This document shows positions 44,286 through 56,117 of a stretch of DNA of 64,000 nt, piece after piece. Position 1 is the first letter of the stretch, and the number at the start of each line of letters is the position of its first letter. Position numbers and translations under genes: made by a program. The stretch lies in assembly GCF_000346465.2 (NCBI RefSeq), contig NC_034010.1, positions 3,864,941 through 3,928,940 on the forward strand. The letters run 5' to 3'. The notes under the pieces are model-generated. The model was not told the origin of the DNA and ran no database searches. It was given only the letters and a program-made list of their open reading frames with translations. The stretch is from Prunus persica (lineage: Eukaryota; Streptophyta; Magnoliopsida; Rosales; Rosaceae).

Positions 44286-44359
44286 TTGCTGGAATGTCGT
44301 TAGAATCTGACGACAAGTTAAGCCTCTTAACTGCGACAACTAGACCTGATAGCAACTCT
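44231..44359 (+). repeat. Hairpin built from the kinase fragment
   Basis: 44231-44273 and 44317-44359 are 43-base inverted repeats with two mismatches (AGAGCTGCTATCAGGTC against GACCTGATAGCAACTCT). The 43-base loop can itself pair (TGTCGTTAGA against TCTGACGACA). The arms cover codons of the kinase ATP-binding Lys region. The fold resembles a small-RNA precursor. Confidence 0.75.
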
Positions 44360-44803
44360 ACCCGTCCGTTTCGTCGACCTCCAGCGAGGATCCACCCCAA
44401 TTCCTCTTTTCTTTGGAATACTATTTGATGACTGTTGCATATTCTTAGGGAGTGGGTCGCGAGAGAAGAAGAGGGAGGAGCAGTCGGGAGTGGTTGTGGC
44501 GGTGGTGATGGCGACTGGGAAGAGATAATGGGGTTGGAGGAGGGGAATTTGGGATTTTTTGGTTTTAATAATTAAATTAATTTTTTTTAAAGATAATTTT
44601 TAATTTTTTTCTTCACACATGGCATTTAGTTTAGTAAAATAGTGAGTCTCATTGATGTCACGTCAGCATTTTTAATATAATTTTTAACAGATTTGACAGT
44701 GAGAGAGTAAAATGAGACACAAAATAACAAAATATCGATCAAGGGGTTTAGTGGGAATTTATCATTGATTCAGGGAGCACCCGTAGCACTTATGCCTGTG
44801 AAA

Positions 44804-45055
44804 AAATAAAAGAGAAAAGTAGTGGGTGTTAAGTTTACTGAGTTTTACGAGTACACATTTGACTCAATCCGTTAAGAAATGGGTCAGCTTGTTATGGATT
44901 CGACCCAATGAAATCCGATCCGACCCAAAATCCTAAAAATTTCTTCTACTTTTGACACGTAGAAATTGTAACCGTACGTTGAGGGGGAGAGATTTTACAT
45001 CAAACACTCCGCTGGACTGAAACTTGAGCCACTCTTCCTTCTCCAAATTTCGAAA
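44804..45055 (+). promoter_or_regulatory. Upstream region of the LAF3-like gene
   Basis: A short gap of about 250 bases between the transposon and the ATG at 45056. It contains GACCCAA/CCGACCC words but no clear TATA box. The transposon therefore sits almost at the promoter of this gene. Confidence 0.4.
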
Positions 45056-48000
45056 ATGAACAACTTTCTCACCGTCGTTTCTGCTTCTGTAGCTGTCGTC
45101 CTCGCCATTATAGCCTCTCTTCCTCTTCTCAAACCCAACCACCGTACAAATGATAAACTTTCATCATATCTTTCTTCTTAAAGTTTCAGTTTTGATCTGA
45201 AATTTGGATACTTCGATTTTTTTTTTTTTTTCCAGAGTTGTTAAGTTGGAGGTCTCCAATGGCGGACTTGGTGGTGAAAAATGCCAAGATATACACCAGT
45301 GACGAGTCTCTCCCTTTCGCCGATTCCATGGCCGTCCGCAGCGGAAGGGTTCTGCGAGTGGGCAACTACTCCTCTATTAAGGTTCACCATTTGCTTCTTT
45401 GCCTCGCTCCTTACCTCCCTCCTTCTTAAGAATTGAATGTATTGGTCGGTTTTTGTGATGCTTGTGAGATTGCAGCTCGGAACCAAATATTTGGGCCATA
45501 AATTTTGTTGCATTGAATCCGAATAGCTAGTGGGTAGGTACTTACTATTGTTATGAGAAAGAAGTTGTGAGAAAGAAAACCTTTTCAAGTTATTCTTATT
45601 GCGTGAAACAGTGGAAGCCATGTAAAAAGATGGTAATATTATGATTGCTAGTAGGAGAGTCAAAATTATTGTTTGAGTGGGTTTTTTAAGATTCTTAAAA
45701 TGGTAATGTTTTAATTGTCTGAAAATTTCTGAAAGTAGGGGTTTGAGGGTGACTATATATGATGAAATGTAACTCTCGGAAAATCCATTTTCATTGATGG
45801 TCAACCAGAAACTGAGAAGTGTTGTTTCAGGGGGTTTCACTAAATTCTCATGAGGCTAGAGAAACATAGGTACAATTAGTATGATTGCATAACTTTTCTA
45901 TGTTATAAGAAGCCACATTCCTTATCTTGGTCTGCAAACTGTAATGATCTGTGGTTCATCTTACTATGATCCTCGACTAATGGATCCTCTGTGAGAATGG
46001 TCCATTTACTCAACTATGAAGTGTATTTTACCTCCTTACTTTTCCAAGAAACTGTGTAATTTTCCGTCTGTTTATCTAAACAGCTTGATTGATATTTTGC
46101 TGTTATTGTTGACCACTACATTGTTTTTGTCTAATTTCAAAGTTGCGTGTCCGTAGGTTTTGGATGGCCCATTCAGGTGTTGTCTTTTCTATCTTTCTAT
46201 GTTTCTTTTATCTACTTATATGGATTTTGTGGTCTCTTATATGTATTATCTTTTCTGTCATTCTGGCAAACCTTATAACCTCTTCATTGCATCATATGGA
46301 TTTTGTTGTTAGTTTCCAACAAAAGTATTTAATCCAGTAAATTGTAAAAATACCCTTCCCTTATACATTCATTCAAATGCAGGATATGGTTGGAGATGGT
46401 ACCAAGGAGTTAGATCTTATGGGAAAGATTGTTGTACCTGGATTTATTGATTCCCACGTGCATCTGATTTCTGGTGGACTCCAGGTATGGCACAAGTGCC
46501 ATAGTTAAAATTGATCTTGTTTCGAATATTATATGCTCTTTTTGCCCTTGAGAAACTACTGTCTGTAATGAAACAATTAAATTTTTTTTTGGAGGAGAAA
46601 CATGCTTTATTTCAAACAAAAGCTATGTAGAACGATGTGGATGGGACATCCACAGACAACTTAGCATAAGAAACAAAACACCAAAACACAATATCTGACA
46701 GTAAGATACACATCATCATAGAACAAACTGAACCACAGCTAACAAATCCGACAGAATAGATGAATAAGGAATCCCCCTGAAGTATACATAAACTGATGCC
46801 CACAATGCTGACCAACATCCAACTCAACTCAAAAGATCTTCCACTCCCACCCCTTTGTAATCCTTAAAATTCTCCTATTCTGCTCCATCCAAATTACCCA
46901 AAAGATGGCTAATACTAGACAAATTACCAAAAATATAGCTAACACCAGACTGCCCCACAAGGTTTTGGCTCTCCTCCCCTTCCCCAAAGCCTTGAAATGA
47001 ATGCTGAACAACTCGAAAACCCCATTACACATCAATTGTTCAAGGCTTGAGTTCCTTGCATCATGCATCTTCCATTTCAAACTGTTGTTGAAGTGTGTTA
47101 CATATTTGAATTTTTATTTTTTCCAGATTTCAATTTGATTCATTGGATATGCCACTACGAGTTTGTGTTATGTGTGTGTGTTCATTTATGTGAAAATTTC
47201 AATAAATCTGTGAACTGTCTGGCTTGAACTAGTTTGAACACTCAGGTTTGTACTGTCGGGAAATCTATAATGTCTGAAACTTTCATTCAACAACTTCAAT
47301 GCTTCACGAGTATTTAAACTGTGTTTCCAACCTTCCATCTTTTTTTTTTTTGGGCAAAATTTGTGTAACATAACTTTGTACAATAACCAAATGATTTATT
47401 ATTTATCTATTTTCCTTTGCTTAATTGAAGTTTCTATATATGCATTCGAAATTTTCCTGATTGGAAAACAGATGGCGCGTGTGGAACTACGAGGCGTAAG
47501 TCAAAAAGATGAATTTGTGAGGCGGATCAAAGAAGCAGTGAGAAGTCAGTTCCCTGCCTTTTTATAATTTTCTCAATTTATCATGCAACTTATAGACACA
47601 GGAATGTCATGCTAGACATGTCTATTCATATTCTTGTTTGAGTTAGAAAAATGCACAAAGTATGTGCCAAAATCTTTGATTGTTCTTTTTTGAAGGTTTG
47701 GCTGTGAAGTCCTAATGTAAAATTGTTACGATTCCAGTTGTTAATCAAGAGTTAGGGGCTCTTCTCCCAAGCTTTAGGATGGGCAATATGGAAGCTCCAT
47801 AAGTTATTGTAAGAACATATGTGAAGCAGACAGGAGTTAAATTCAAACAATTAAACTGGCCACGTAGATGTTAAAGGTCATAGAATAAAAGGTAGGGCGT
47901 TTCATTTAGTAAGAAATATTAAACCATTAATCACTCTTCTTTATGTGTTTGTTGATCACCATTTAGCCTGCAAAAATAGTTCTGGAGAGGGAGTATTTAT

Positions 48001-51000
48001 TGATGATGACTACGACTAACAATCTGATATAAATCACTTTTAATTATGAAAAGCAGTTGTGCAGACAGAGCATCATTGGCAATGCCTAAAATTCTTATAA
48101 AATGGATGTTCTGAAATAGCCATTGAATGTTTCCAAAATAAATATTATTGTGTTTGTTAAATTGTATAGTCTTTTGAAATCTCGTATTTGAAAGAAAATC
48201 AAATGAAAAATCAGATGCAAATAAAGGTTCCTGGATTTTGGGTGGTGGATGGAACAATGATCTTTGGGGAGGGGAATTGCCGATGGCCTCTTGGGTTGAC
48301 GACATCACACCTTACAATCCTGTAAGTCATAACCAAATGAATTTCGGGTGCTTTGATAGTTTTCACAATAGTATTTTTATTTCATTAATATACATTATTT
48401 TACAGGTTTGGCTGTCGAGGATGGATGGCCATATGGGCTTGGCTAATTCAGTTGCACTCAAGTTGGCTGGGATTACAACTTCATCAGAAGATCCAAATGG
48501 TGGAACAATTGTGAGATTCACCAGTGGAGGTATTATTTAACTGCGTTCATATGTCATAGATGCTTTCAGTGGGCCATCCTGAATCTTTTCAATTCTTTGG
48601 ATATAACAACCGACATGGAAGTGTTGAGGGTGTTGGATATTTGTGGACATGACATTTTTGTTACCCACGTCCCAATAATTTGCTTGATTTATTCAAGAAG
48701 ATTGCAAAAGTTTTAAGTCTTTCTGTAAAAATGGTAAATTACAACAAGAATACATAATTATTTACTATTAGTGGCCCTTAATGAAAAAACATGCATGGCT
48801 GTCCCTTACATGTTTTGGGATTTCCATATTTGACAACCCATATCAAGTTATAAAATGACATCCGTATTGTACCTACAAATCATAGTGATTGACTTGACAC
48901 TGGAGTCACAATTAGGACCTATTTATATGGATTCTGACAACCTTAACATTAGGAAGAAGCCTTGGACAACTGTTGGATAGATTTTATTTTATTTCTTTCT
49001 AAAAAGAAACCCGAAATTTATTAACAACTATGGAAGTAGGATGGATAAGAAGTTCATCATATCCAGATCTACACCTCAAGCGAGCATTTATTACATGCAA
49101 TTCAAAAGTCTCCCGAGAGAGATTAATTGCACTACAAGGGATTATCACTCTAAAATGATGACAAAGACATAGGAGAATCTTTTTTTTCTTTTTTCTTTTT
49201 TAAATCTAAAAGTAGATTGAATTTGTCCGCCTTTTCATCTGTTTTCTGGTTGTTTACATCTTTAGATAAGTAACAGCTACTGGGAGAAATTACTTATCAT
49301 CCAACTCATCGTTATGCAGAACCTACTGGATTGCTGATTGATTCTGCAATGAAACTTCTCCTTCTATCCATTCCGGAGGTGTCAGTAGAGGAGCGGAGGG
49401 AAGCTTTGAGTAGAGCCAGCAATCATGCCTTGATGAGGGGTGTGACAACAGTTGTTGATGTTGGTAGATACTTTCCTGGGACATCGGTGAAGCTTTCCTG
49501 GGACGATTTTTCAGGTTTGCATTATGTTTCTGAAGGGTTTCTTTGGATGTCTTGTGAATTGAAACATTATTCTTCTAGTTTATTGGTTCACTTGAATTCA
49601 TTGGTCATGTTAAGGAATCACCATCATCCTTACCAAACTGATGACAAAACTTAAGGCAATTCTTAAATGACCTGTTGTGATCAAATATTAAGAATTTAAA
49701 ACGATATTCTAAAAAAAGATGAGTGTCTAGTTAGATGATTTATTACAACTCAAATTTATTATATCCTAAGAACAATAAGATGCACCCATACTGATATTAA
49801 TATTTTTAATTACTCATGCTGCTTAAAATGTTTTTTTTTGGTACTTTTTATTTTTCACATTTTATTACTTATTGCAGATGTTTATAAATGGGCTGATTCT
49901 TCAGGGAAGATGATGATTAGGGTCTGCTTATTTTTTCCATTGGAGACTTGGTTACAGTTACATGTATGGGTTCTTATAGGTTTCTTCTTTGGAGTTTAAT
50001 ATTACTTCAATTTATTCTCAACCTGATAGTGTTAAGGAATGATTGTTCATATGTTTGGCCTTTATGTTGACATATTAACGATTCTCCTTGTCAATGTGTT
50101 TTACAGAGAGCAATTATTTTAAACATTTTCAGCAATTGCACTATTATTTATTTATTTAAGTTTTTCATATTTTTTCCATATCAGAAATGTGTGTGAGTTA
50201 ATTATCTATACTCTTCTTTTGTTTCCTGCAATGAAGACTTTTGACATTGCAGCTTTTGTGTTTCATACATAAGTAATTCTGGATTCTTATATCTCTTGTT
50301 TGACCAAGTGGAGATGTCAAGTTTTTGCATTGGACAACTTACTTTCTAGAATATTCTGTTTTTATCTAACGAATCTAGTTATGAACTTCATTAGATGTTT
50401 TCAATTTTGTTGTCATTTATTTTTTCTCTTAGAGTTGTATTTTCCTTTTCAGAATCTTATTACCAAAGTTGGCCATACCATGAGCCAATGGATTTACTTG
50501 GGTGGTGTTAAAGCTTTTGCTGATGGGTCGTTGGGTTCTAATAGTGCACTGTTTTATGAGGTGAGAACGATGGTACTTGGGCATCTGCATTTGTTTTTAG
50601 TAAATTAAGAATAAAAAATTTGAAATCCATTGACTGTGGCCACTTCCATTTATTTTTGTATATCTTTGTTGTGTCTCTTTCTATTGTTGTTGAGAGAGGG
50701 GAAGTGTCATTGGAAAGTTAGGAATTTTTTGTAGTGAGCTTATCTAATTTGCTTCAAACTGTTGCTTCCTCTGTGATAGGAAGTAGCTTTTTTTGCTTAG
50801 CCAGTCAATATATTGTTTTCCTAATATTTGTCTTTTAAATCTGTAGCCATATGCTGATGAGCCTCATAATTATGGCTTACAAGTGATAGATAATGAAAGT
50901 CTCCTCAACCTGACCTTGGCTTCAGATAGAGTTGGGCTTCAGGTGTTGTCTTATCTCTTTGGAACTGTCCCTACATGACATAAATGTACTCGTACTACTA

Positions 51001-53296
51001 AAATTTCCTTTACATTGTGTTCAGGTTGCTATTCATGCTATAGGTGATAGAGCAAATGACTTGATCCTTGACATGTATGAGTCAGTGTTTTCTACAAATG
51101 GAGTGAGGGATCGAAGATTCAGGGTAAAGATTTTGCTCATGCAACGATAGTGGCTCAGCAGCAGCATAAATTTTCACAGGTTTTTATTATTCCCTTTTAG
51201 TTATTGTTTTGCATGACCAAGGAAAAAATTGCTTTCAGATTGAGCATGCCCAGCATCTGGCACCTGAGACACCAGCCCGATTTGGTAAACTAGGGATTGT
51301 TGCTTCAGTACAGGTTTGACCCGCACTAGTCTTTTTATATTTATTTATTAATCTTTCTTAGGGTAATGGGGCTGCAAGCACAGTGATTTGTGGGAATTAT
51401 TTTGTGATGGTTCAAAGTTCATGTTTCAACAACATTCTGATTATTTGCATCCAAGCGGACCTACCTTTTCAGACTGCTACCATGTTTATTTCTGAGTGTG
51501 TAGGAGTTTGGGATAGGGGACTTCTACTCGTTAAATTTTAAATACAAGAGAGAGGTGTAGATTTATACATGCTTCGTGTGGGATCACATGTTACCGTGCT
51601 TTCATAATGACACTTGGATCACTTTCTGCATAGGGATGAAGTCTTTTCTTCTTGCATACACAGGCTGCCTGACATTTGGGCTTTATACAATAATCTACTT
51701 AAAAGTTTTTATTTTTTTTATTTTAAAATGTCTTCAGTGATTATCATTATTCTTTGTTCCTGTGCATAAATTTAATTTTAATAACATACTCGAACACCAA
51801 TTCCCCATAGCCAGAGCACCTATTAGATGATGCTGAGTCTGCAACAAAAAAACTTGGGATAGATAGGGCTCAGAAGGGATCTTATTTGTTCCGGTCTCTC
51901 TTGGCTAGCAATGGACAATTGGCATTTGGTTCTGACTGGCCTGTAAGTATAATGACTCTCATGGATATATTTTTTAGGCCTAAGTATCGCAAGGCTCTCT
52001 GATACTTTTTGTTTAGTGTGATATGTTTTGTAAATTTCAGAATGGTGCTGATTTTGCAGGTGGCAGATATTAATCCATTAGGTGGCATTAAGACAGCAAT
52101 GAAAAGGATACCCCCTGGTTGGGATATTGCTTGGATTCCCTCAGAGACCCTTTCATTGAATGACGCATTGAAGGCGTAAGCAACATTGAAACATTTGATC
52201 CTTGAGATATCATCTATTTTTAGACTGCTATTTAGGTGACTCACGTTCTTTGATGTGCGAGGCCCATATCCAAAGTCACTAAGAATGCGCCAAGTTAGCT
52301 AACCAGACAGCTGATATACTTGTGGTGAAGGCCCATTCGAATGGGCCTTGTCTGCCTATGCCAGTTTCTGACATAAAAGTTCACTAGTTTATAATTGTTG
52401 AGGGCAAACCCTTTTAATCTCTCTACCATATTTGGTTGGTAGAATTTTCAGAAATCTTCTGTTACCAGGGCACTCTAAGGTGAAACAAAAATTTAGGTAA
52501 TCTAGGAGTTGTAATTATTTCTATAACCCCCGGGGAAGGGATCAGGTGTGCTGTGTTCAGCTCAAAGGGATAAGACGCTGTCAAGATTTGACGGATGATG
52601 GGATTGGATATTGGAAAAGAAATTACAAGCTTTCCGGAAAGGGCAAAGAAGTACATGGTGATGGTGGTGAGGAAAGAGCCACCTCTGACCATATCACTTA
52701 CAACAAGGCCTATATGAGTAGAACTCATATTATACTTTCTCCTGTCTCCCACCATTTATGTTTGGGTAGTTTTAATTTTCTTGTAGTTGTTGTGGCCATC
52801 TGACTGTGGCCTGAAAGAAACGGTCATCATGCTTACCTAGTATTTTATTTTATAAAATGATTTGTTCTGATATACTCTTTTCATGGTAGTGGATGCTAAG
52901 CTGATTAGATAGTGTCCAGCGCTAGACAAATAGAGTGAGGAACCAAATTTGTTTCTTTCCAATATGTTTTTTCATTAGAGGGACGGTCTTTTTCTCTTAA
53001 TTAGTAGTTCCAGTTGTTCATTTATCGATTTCTTTGTTGCTTTTTCAACTGATCAACGTTACTTTGTCGTGTTTCGACTCACACTTACCACTGTGTTACA
53101 CTTCCACCTGATACATGGCAGGTACACTCTTTCAGCTGCTCGTGCATGCTTTCTTGACAGCGATTTGGGGTCCCTGTCGCCGGGGAAACTAGCAGATTTT
53201 GTCATACTGTCCAGGGACTCATGGGATGATGTCGTGGTTGAAGGATCTGCATCCATTGAAGCTACATATGTTGGTGGTGTACAGGCCTATCCCTGA
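45056..53296 (+). CDS. LAF3: LAF3-like amidohydrolase (YtcJ family)
   Basis: Fifteen exons join in phase to 1,722 nt (573 aa): 45056-45143, 45236-45381, 46383-46484, 47472-47544, 48215-48321, 48406-48529, 49320-49514, 49878-49963, 50453-50560, 50847-50942, 51025-51123, 51239-51313, 51811-51942, 52060-52175, 53122-53296. Arabidopsis LAF3 acts in phytochrome A far-red signalling; its enzymatic substrate is not established. The N terminus has a hydrophobic segment (residues 4-25), so membrane or secretory targeting is likely. The amidohydrolase metal motif is DSHVHL (His103, His105). Others are GGVKAFADGSLGS, HAIGD (His379), RIEHAQH (His411) and FGSDWP (Asp475), all in the order of the family. 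It ends with the beta-sandwich return SLSPGKLADFVIL. Length equals the Arabidopsis protein within a few residues. The first exon is supported by phase and by the conserved MNN start. A LINE remnant lies in the third intron. Confidence 0.92.
46588..47085 (-). mobile_element. LINE remnant in LAF3-like intron 3
   Basis: The minus strand reads KALGKGRRAKTLWGSL and then AIFWVIWMEQNRRILRI, the pattern found at the C-terminal zinc-finger/RVT end of plant non-LTR retrotransposons (IW-x-E-R/Q-NRR). Only the last part of the ORF and the 3' tail are present. A T-run at 46580-46589 on the plus strand would be the poly-A tail on the minus strand. Such 5' truncation is usual for LINEs. Confidence 0.6.
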
Positions 53297-54360
53297 AAGC
53301 CTATAATCTGGAAGATAAATTACACTTTCTACAGAAAACATAGGTTTAAGAAAAGAGGGAATAGCCCAACATTTTAGGTTTATATAGTGAGCAGAAGTAG
53401 TATGTATATGATGTCCTTTGAAAAGCACTCTAGAAGATGTAGTCTATATGAGGGATCAAAGGTTTGTCTGATTTGTACAATATAACCCATTGAGCTAGGA
53501 AACGTTTCAGATTCTGCTTGAAAATGAACTTTTGTACGCCTATCATTCACTTTTTTTCTTCAAAAGAAAATTGATGGGGTAAGTGACTGTTTTTAACAAC
53601 TTGAATGAAATGTGAAGAAACTTGACAGTAAGCGATAAATTCGCTATTCATAATAGTTTGAATAATAATTATTCTAAAAAACACAAAATTTAGGGGGTAA
53701 ATTGAAAGTGACCTACTAGCTAGGTGATCCGACCCCTCTCACTTTCCATTTTCCATCTAGCAAAAATAAAAAGATAGTCGGTCCTAGTTATTTAAATAAA
53801 AACAAAAAAACAAACTTTCATCCTGGGTGTCAATAGTATATGTTCGGGTGCCTGTCAATATACTTTTGTGTCTCGTGTGGCCGTAACGATCGAAAACGGT
53901 AAGATATAAAATTGGTCCATTTCAAAACGCTGGTATATAGGCGCCTTTCTGATCTAGCAAAGCAAGTCTCTCTCTCTGTCCTGCTCCTTTTGTAATTGGA
54001 ATTTAGCGTTCTGAAGATCTGACGAGGTAATTTTCTTTTGTAGTTCTTGTTTTTCCCTCTAATTCTCTCGTTCAAACCAAACAGTGCCCTAGGGTTTCAC
54101 TTATTTGAATTTCCACGATTTTAGTTTATTCGATTTAATTTTGTCTGAAGTCTGGGTCGGATTTATTCTTGATTACTGTTGTTATTCTCTTTACGTGCTT
54201 CGTCAATTTCATCGTTCTTGTAATGGCTTTGTTCTTGGAATTATTAAGTGGAAGAATTCGATTAAGTTCTAATTCAGTTCTGTTATGTTGTTATTAGCGT
54301 AATTGTTCCGTGGTGTATGATTATAGTGACTTTCGGGAGCATATTTTCAGGGTTTAGAAG
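53297..54360 (+). promoter_or_regulatory. Intergenic region and TAF13 leader with intron
   Basis: The first part is the 3' flank of the LAF3-like gene. From about 53960 a CTCTCTCTCTGTCC tract suggests a transcribed leader. A donor at 54027 (GAG|GTAATT) and an acceptor at 54349-54350 (ATATTTTCAG) define a 5' untranslated intron ending ten bases before the TAF13 ATG. No TATA box was assigned with confidence. Confidence 0.5.
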
Positions 54361-56117
54361 ATGAACAACCCTGCTGGAGGGCAGTCCTCAAAATCGAAAG
54401 CTGGATCCTCGCAGCCATCCGAAACTTCATTTAAGCGAAAACGGGGAGTGTTTCAAAAAGAATGTATGTATGGTCGTTGTGTTTAACAGAAACTCTATGC
54501 CAATTTAGCCTTTCTGGGTTTTATTCATAAATGTTTATATTGTTCTTTTTCTGGATGTTGCAGTGCAGCACATGATGTATGGTTTTGGAGACGATCAAAA
54601 TGTATGTAGCAATATCAAATTTTGAGAGTTGAGTCTTTTCTCAGTATGTCGTGTGATATTTATATAGATGACACTAATTTGGATATTGGCATGTAGCACA
54701 CGGTTGTTGTGGTCTCTTTGGAACTGAACCTCTGGTTCTGTTCTTCTTTGGTTTCTTTGGTGAATAAAATTGACTGATCCATAAAGAAATTGTTTTCTGT
54801 TGCTTTCAGCCTCTCCCAGAAAGTGTGGCACTTATGGAGGATATTGTTGTGGAATATATCACAGATTTGGTAAGCATTTCTCAGAGGTTGTTACTATTTA
54901 TCATGCTAATGAGATTCTATGCCAGGTATTAAACCCAAATATGCAACATTTTTGCAGGTACATAAAGCCCAAGATATTGGATCAAAGAGGGGAAAGTTAT
55001 CAGTTGAGGATTTTCTGTATCTAATTCGCAAGGTATCATATAAATTTCTTTCCACTGCATAATTTGGTTGTGTGGGAATTTTCTTTTATGCCACTTGGAT
55101 TCATGTTCTGGATATTGAAAGTGAGGTACTTTTAACCAACTTGTCAATAGTTTTTGTTTCACTTTATGTAGGGGTTGCTATTCCTCGTGCTTTTGACTAA
55201 CACGATAGGAAAAAAAAAAAAAGGAGTTGAACATGACATGATACGATATTGTGTTATGTTGGCATGAGACGACAACACATTCATTAAAATTGATAGCATG
55301 AAACTAACACGGCTCATTTATTACATGATTGTCACGTTGAAGTTATTTTCAGAAGGTTATTTTGTTATTTACATAGTTATTTTGCATTAATTCTTGCCAA
55401 TTTCATGTTAGTTTCGTGCCTTTTTTGGGTTATTTTCATACAGTTTCGATTTTTTGTCAATTCTGTGTTGTACATGAATATATCATGATACTTTATTGTG
55501 TTAAAAAAGTCCTGACACAAAGTTGTCGTCTCGTGTCAATTGCATGCCAATTTGTTGTATCTTACCAGAGTGTTTACAAAATTGCCCCCTAACCTTTGGG
55601 TTGACTATCTAGGAAGCGCACGTTCCTATTGTGATTACAGTTTATGGCTGGCCTCAAATCATATATTCTAATAATAATAAGAATACTCATGTGATGTTTT
55701 ATAGCCCATCTAACAACTTTATTACACTCCCACTTGGTTTTTGGTTAAAAGTTGATCAGAATAGTCTGCAATGTAACTTCCTTTCTTTTACATTGTACAT
55801 TGGAATTACTTGGATAATATGAAAGCTTTACCTGGCACGTTGCTTTTAAAAGCATGGGATAAATGATAGTTAAAATGTGATTTGTTATTACGTTCTTTCA
55901 GCTGATGCAAACACTAATATAAATGTGGTAAACTCTCCAGGACTTTCCGAAGCTTAACCGCTGTAGAGAATTGCTGTCTATGAATGAAGAGCTGAAACAG
56001 GCAAGGAAGGCTTTTGAGACAGATGAAGAGAAGCTGAGGAAGGCTTTTGAGACTGATGAAGAGAAGATGAGGAAGGCTTTTGAGGCAGATGAAGATAAAC
56101 TCGGGTCAACGGAGTGA
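54361..56117 (+). CDS. TAF13: TFIID subunit 13
   Basis: Five exons join in phase to 453 nt (150 aa): 54361-54463, 54564-54601, 54810-54869, 54958-55032, 55941-56117. TAF13 is a histone-fold subunit of the general transcription factor TFIID; it pairs with TAF11 and acts in the nucleus. The Ser/Lys-rich N terminus (residues 1-30) is followed by the histone fold: ELQHMMYGFGDDQNPLPESV, VEYITDLVHKAQ, SVEDFLYLIRKDFPKLNR. All introns have GT-AG ends. The C terminus is unusual. An 11-residue unit (RKAFETDEEKL/M) occurs three times in a row (residues 114-146), where the Arabidopsis-type protein has about one. This is a 33-bp in-frame triplication in the last exon. Confidence 0.94.
55200..55570. repeat. 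Repeat-like insert in TAF13 intron 4
   Basis: The left side GGCATGAGACGACAAC (about 55260) is the near reverse complement of GTTGTCGTCTCGTGTC (about 55523). An A-run stands at 55209-55221. This suggests a small inverted-repeat transposon in the intron. Borders are uncertain. Confidence 0.35.

Larger units (their letters stand above)
43088..44803. mobile_element. Pack-MULE-like element with terminal inverted repeats and gene fragments
   Basis: The left end (43090: GGCTTAAGTGCTAC...CAATTCCCACTAAACC) is matched in reverse complement by the right end (GGTTTAGTGGG...GTAGCACTTATGCC to about 44801). The match extends about 200 bases inward on both sides, through the AATGAGACTCACTATTTTGC stretch and an AT-rich tail near 43650-43735 and 44570-44615. 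No transposase is present. The interior carries pieces of ordinary genes (43723-43944 minus strand, 44154-44285 plus strand). This architecture is that of Mutator-type elements that carry host gene fragments. A clear target duplication could not be fixed because both borders are A-runs. Confidence 0.65.

Noticed and set aside
45241..45840. 199-codon minus-strand open frame over LAF3-like exon 2 and intron 2
   Set aside because: It overlaps a well-supported exon in antisense and has no recognisable domain.
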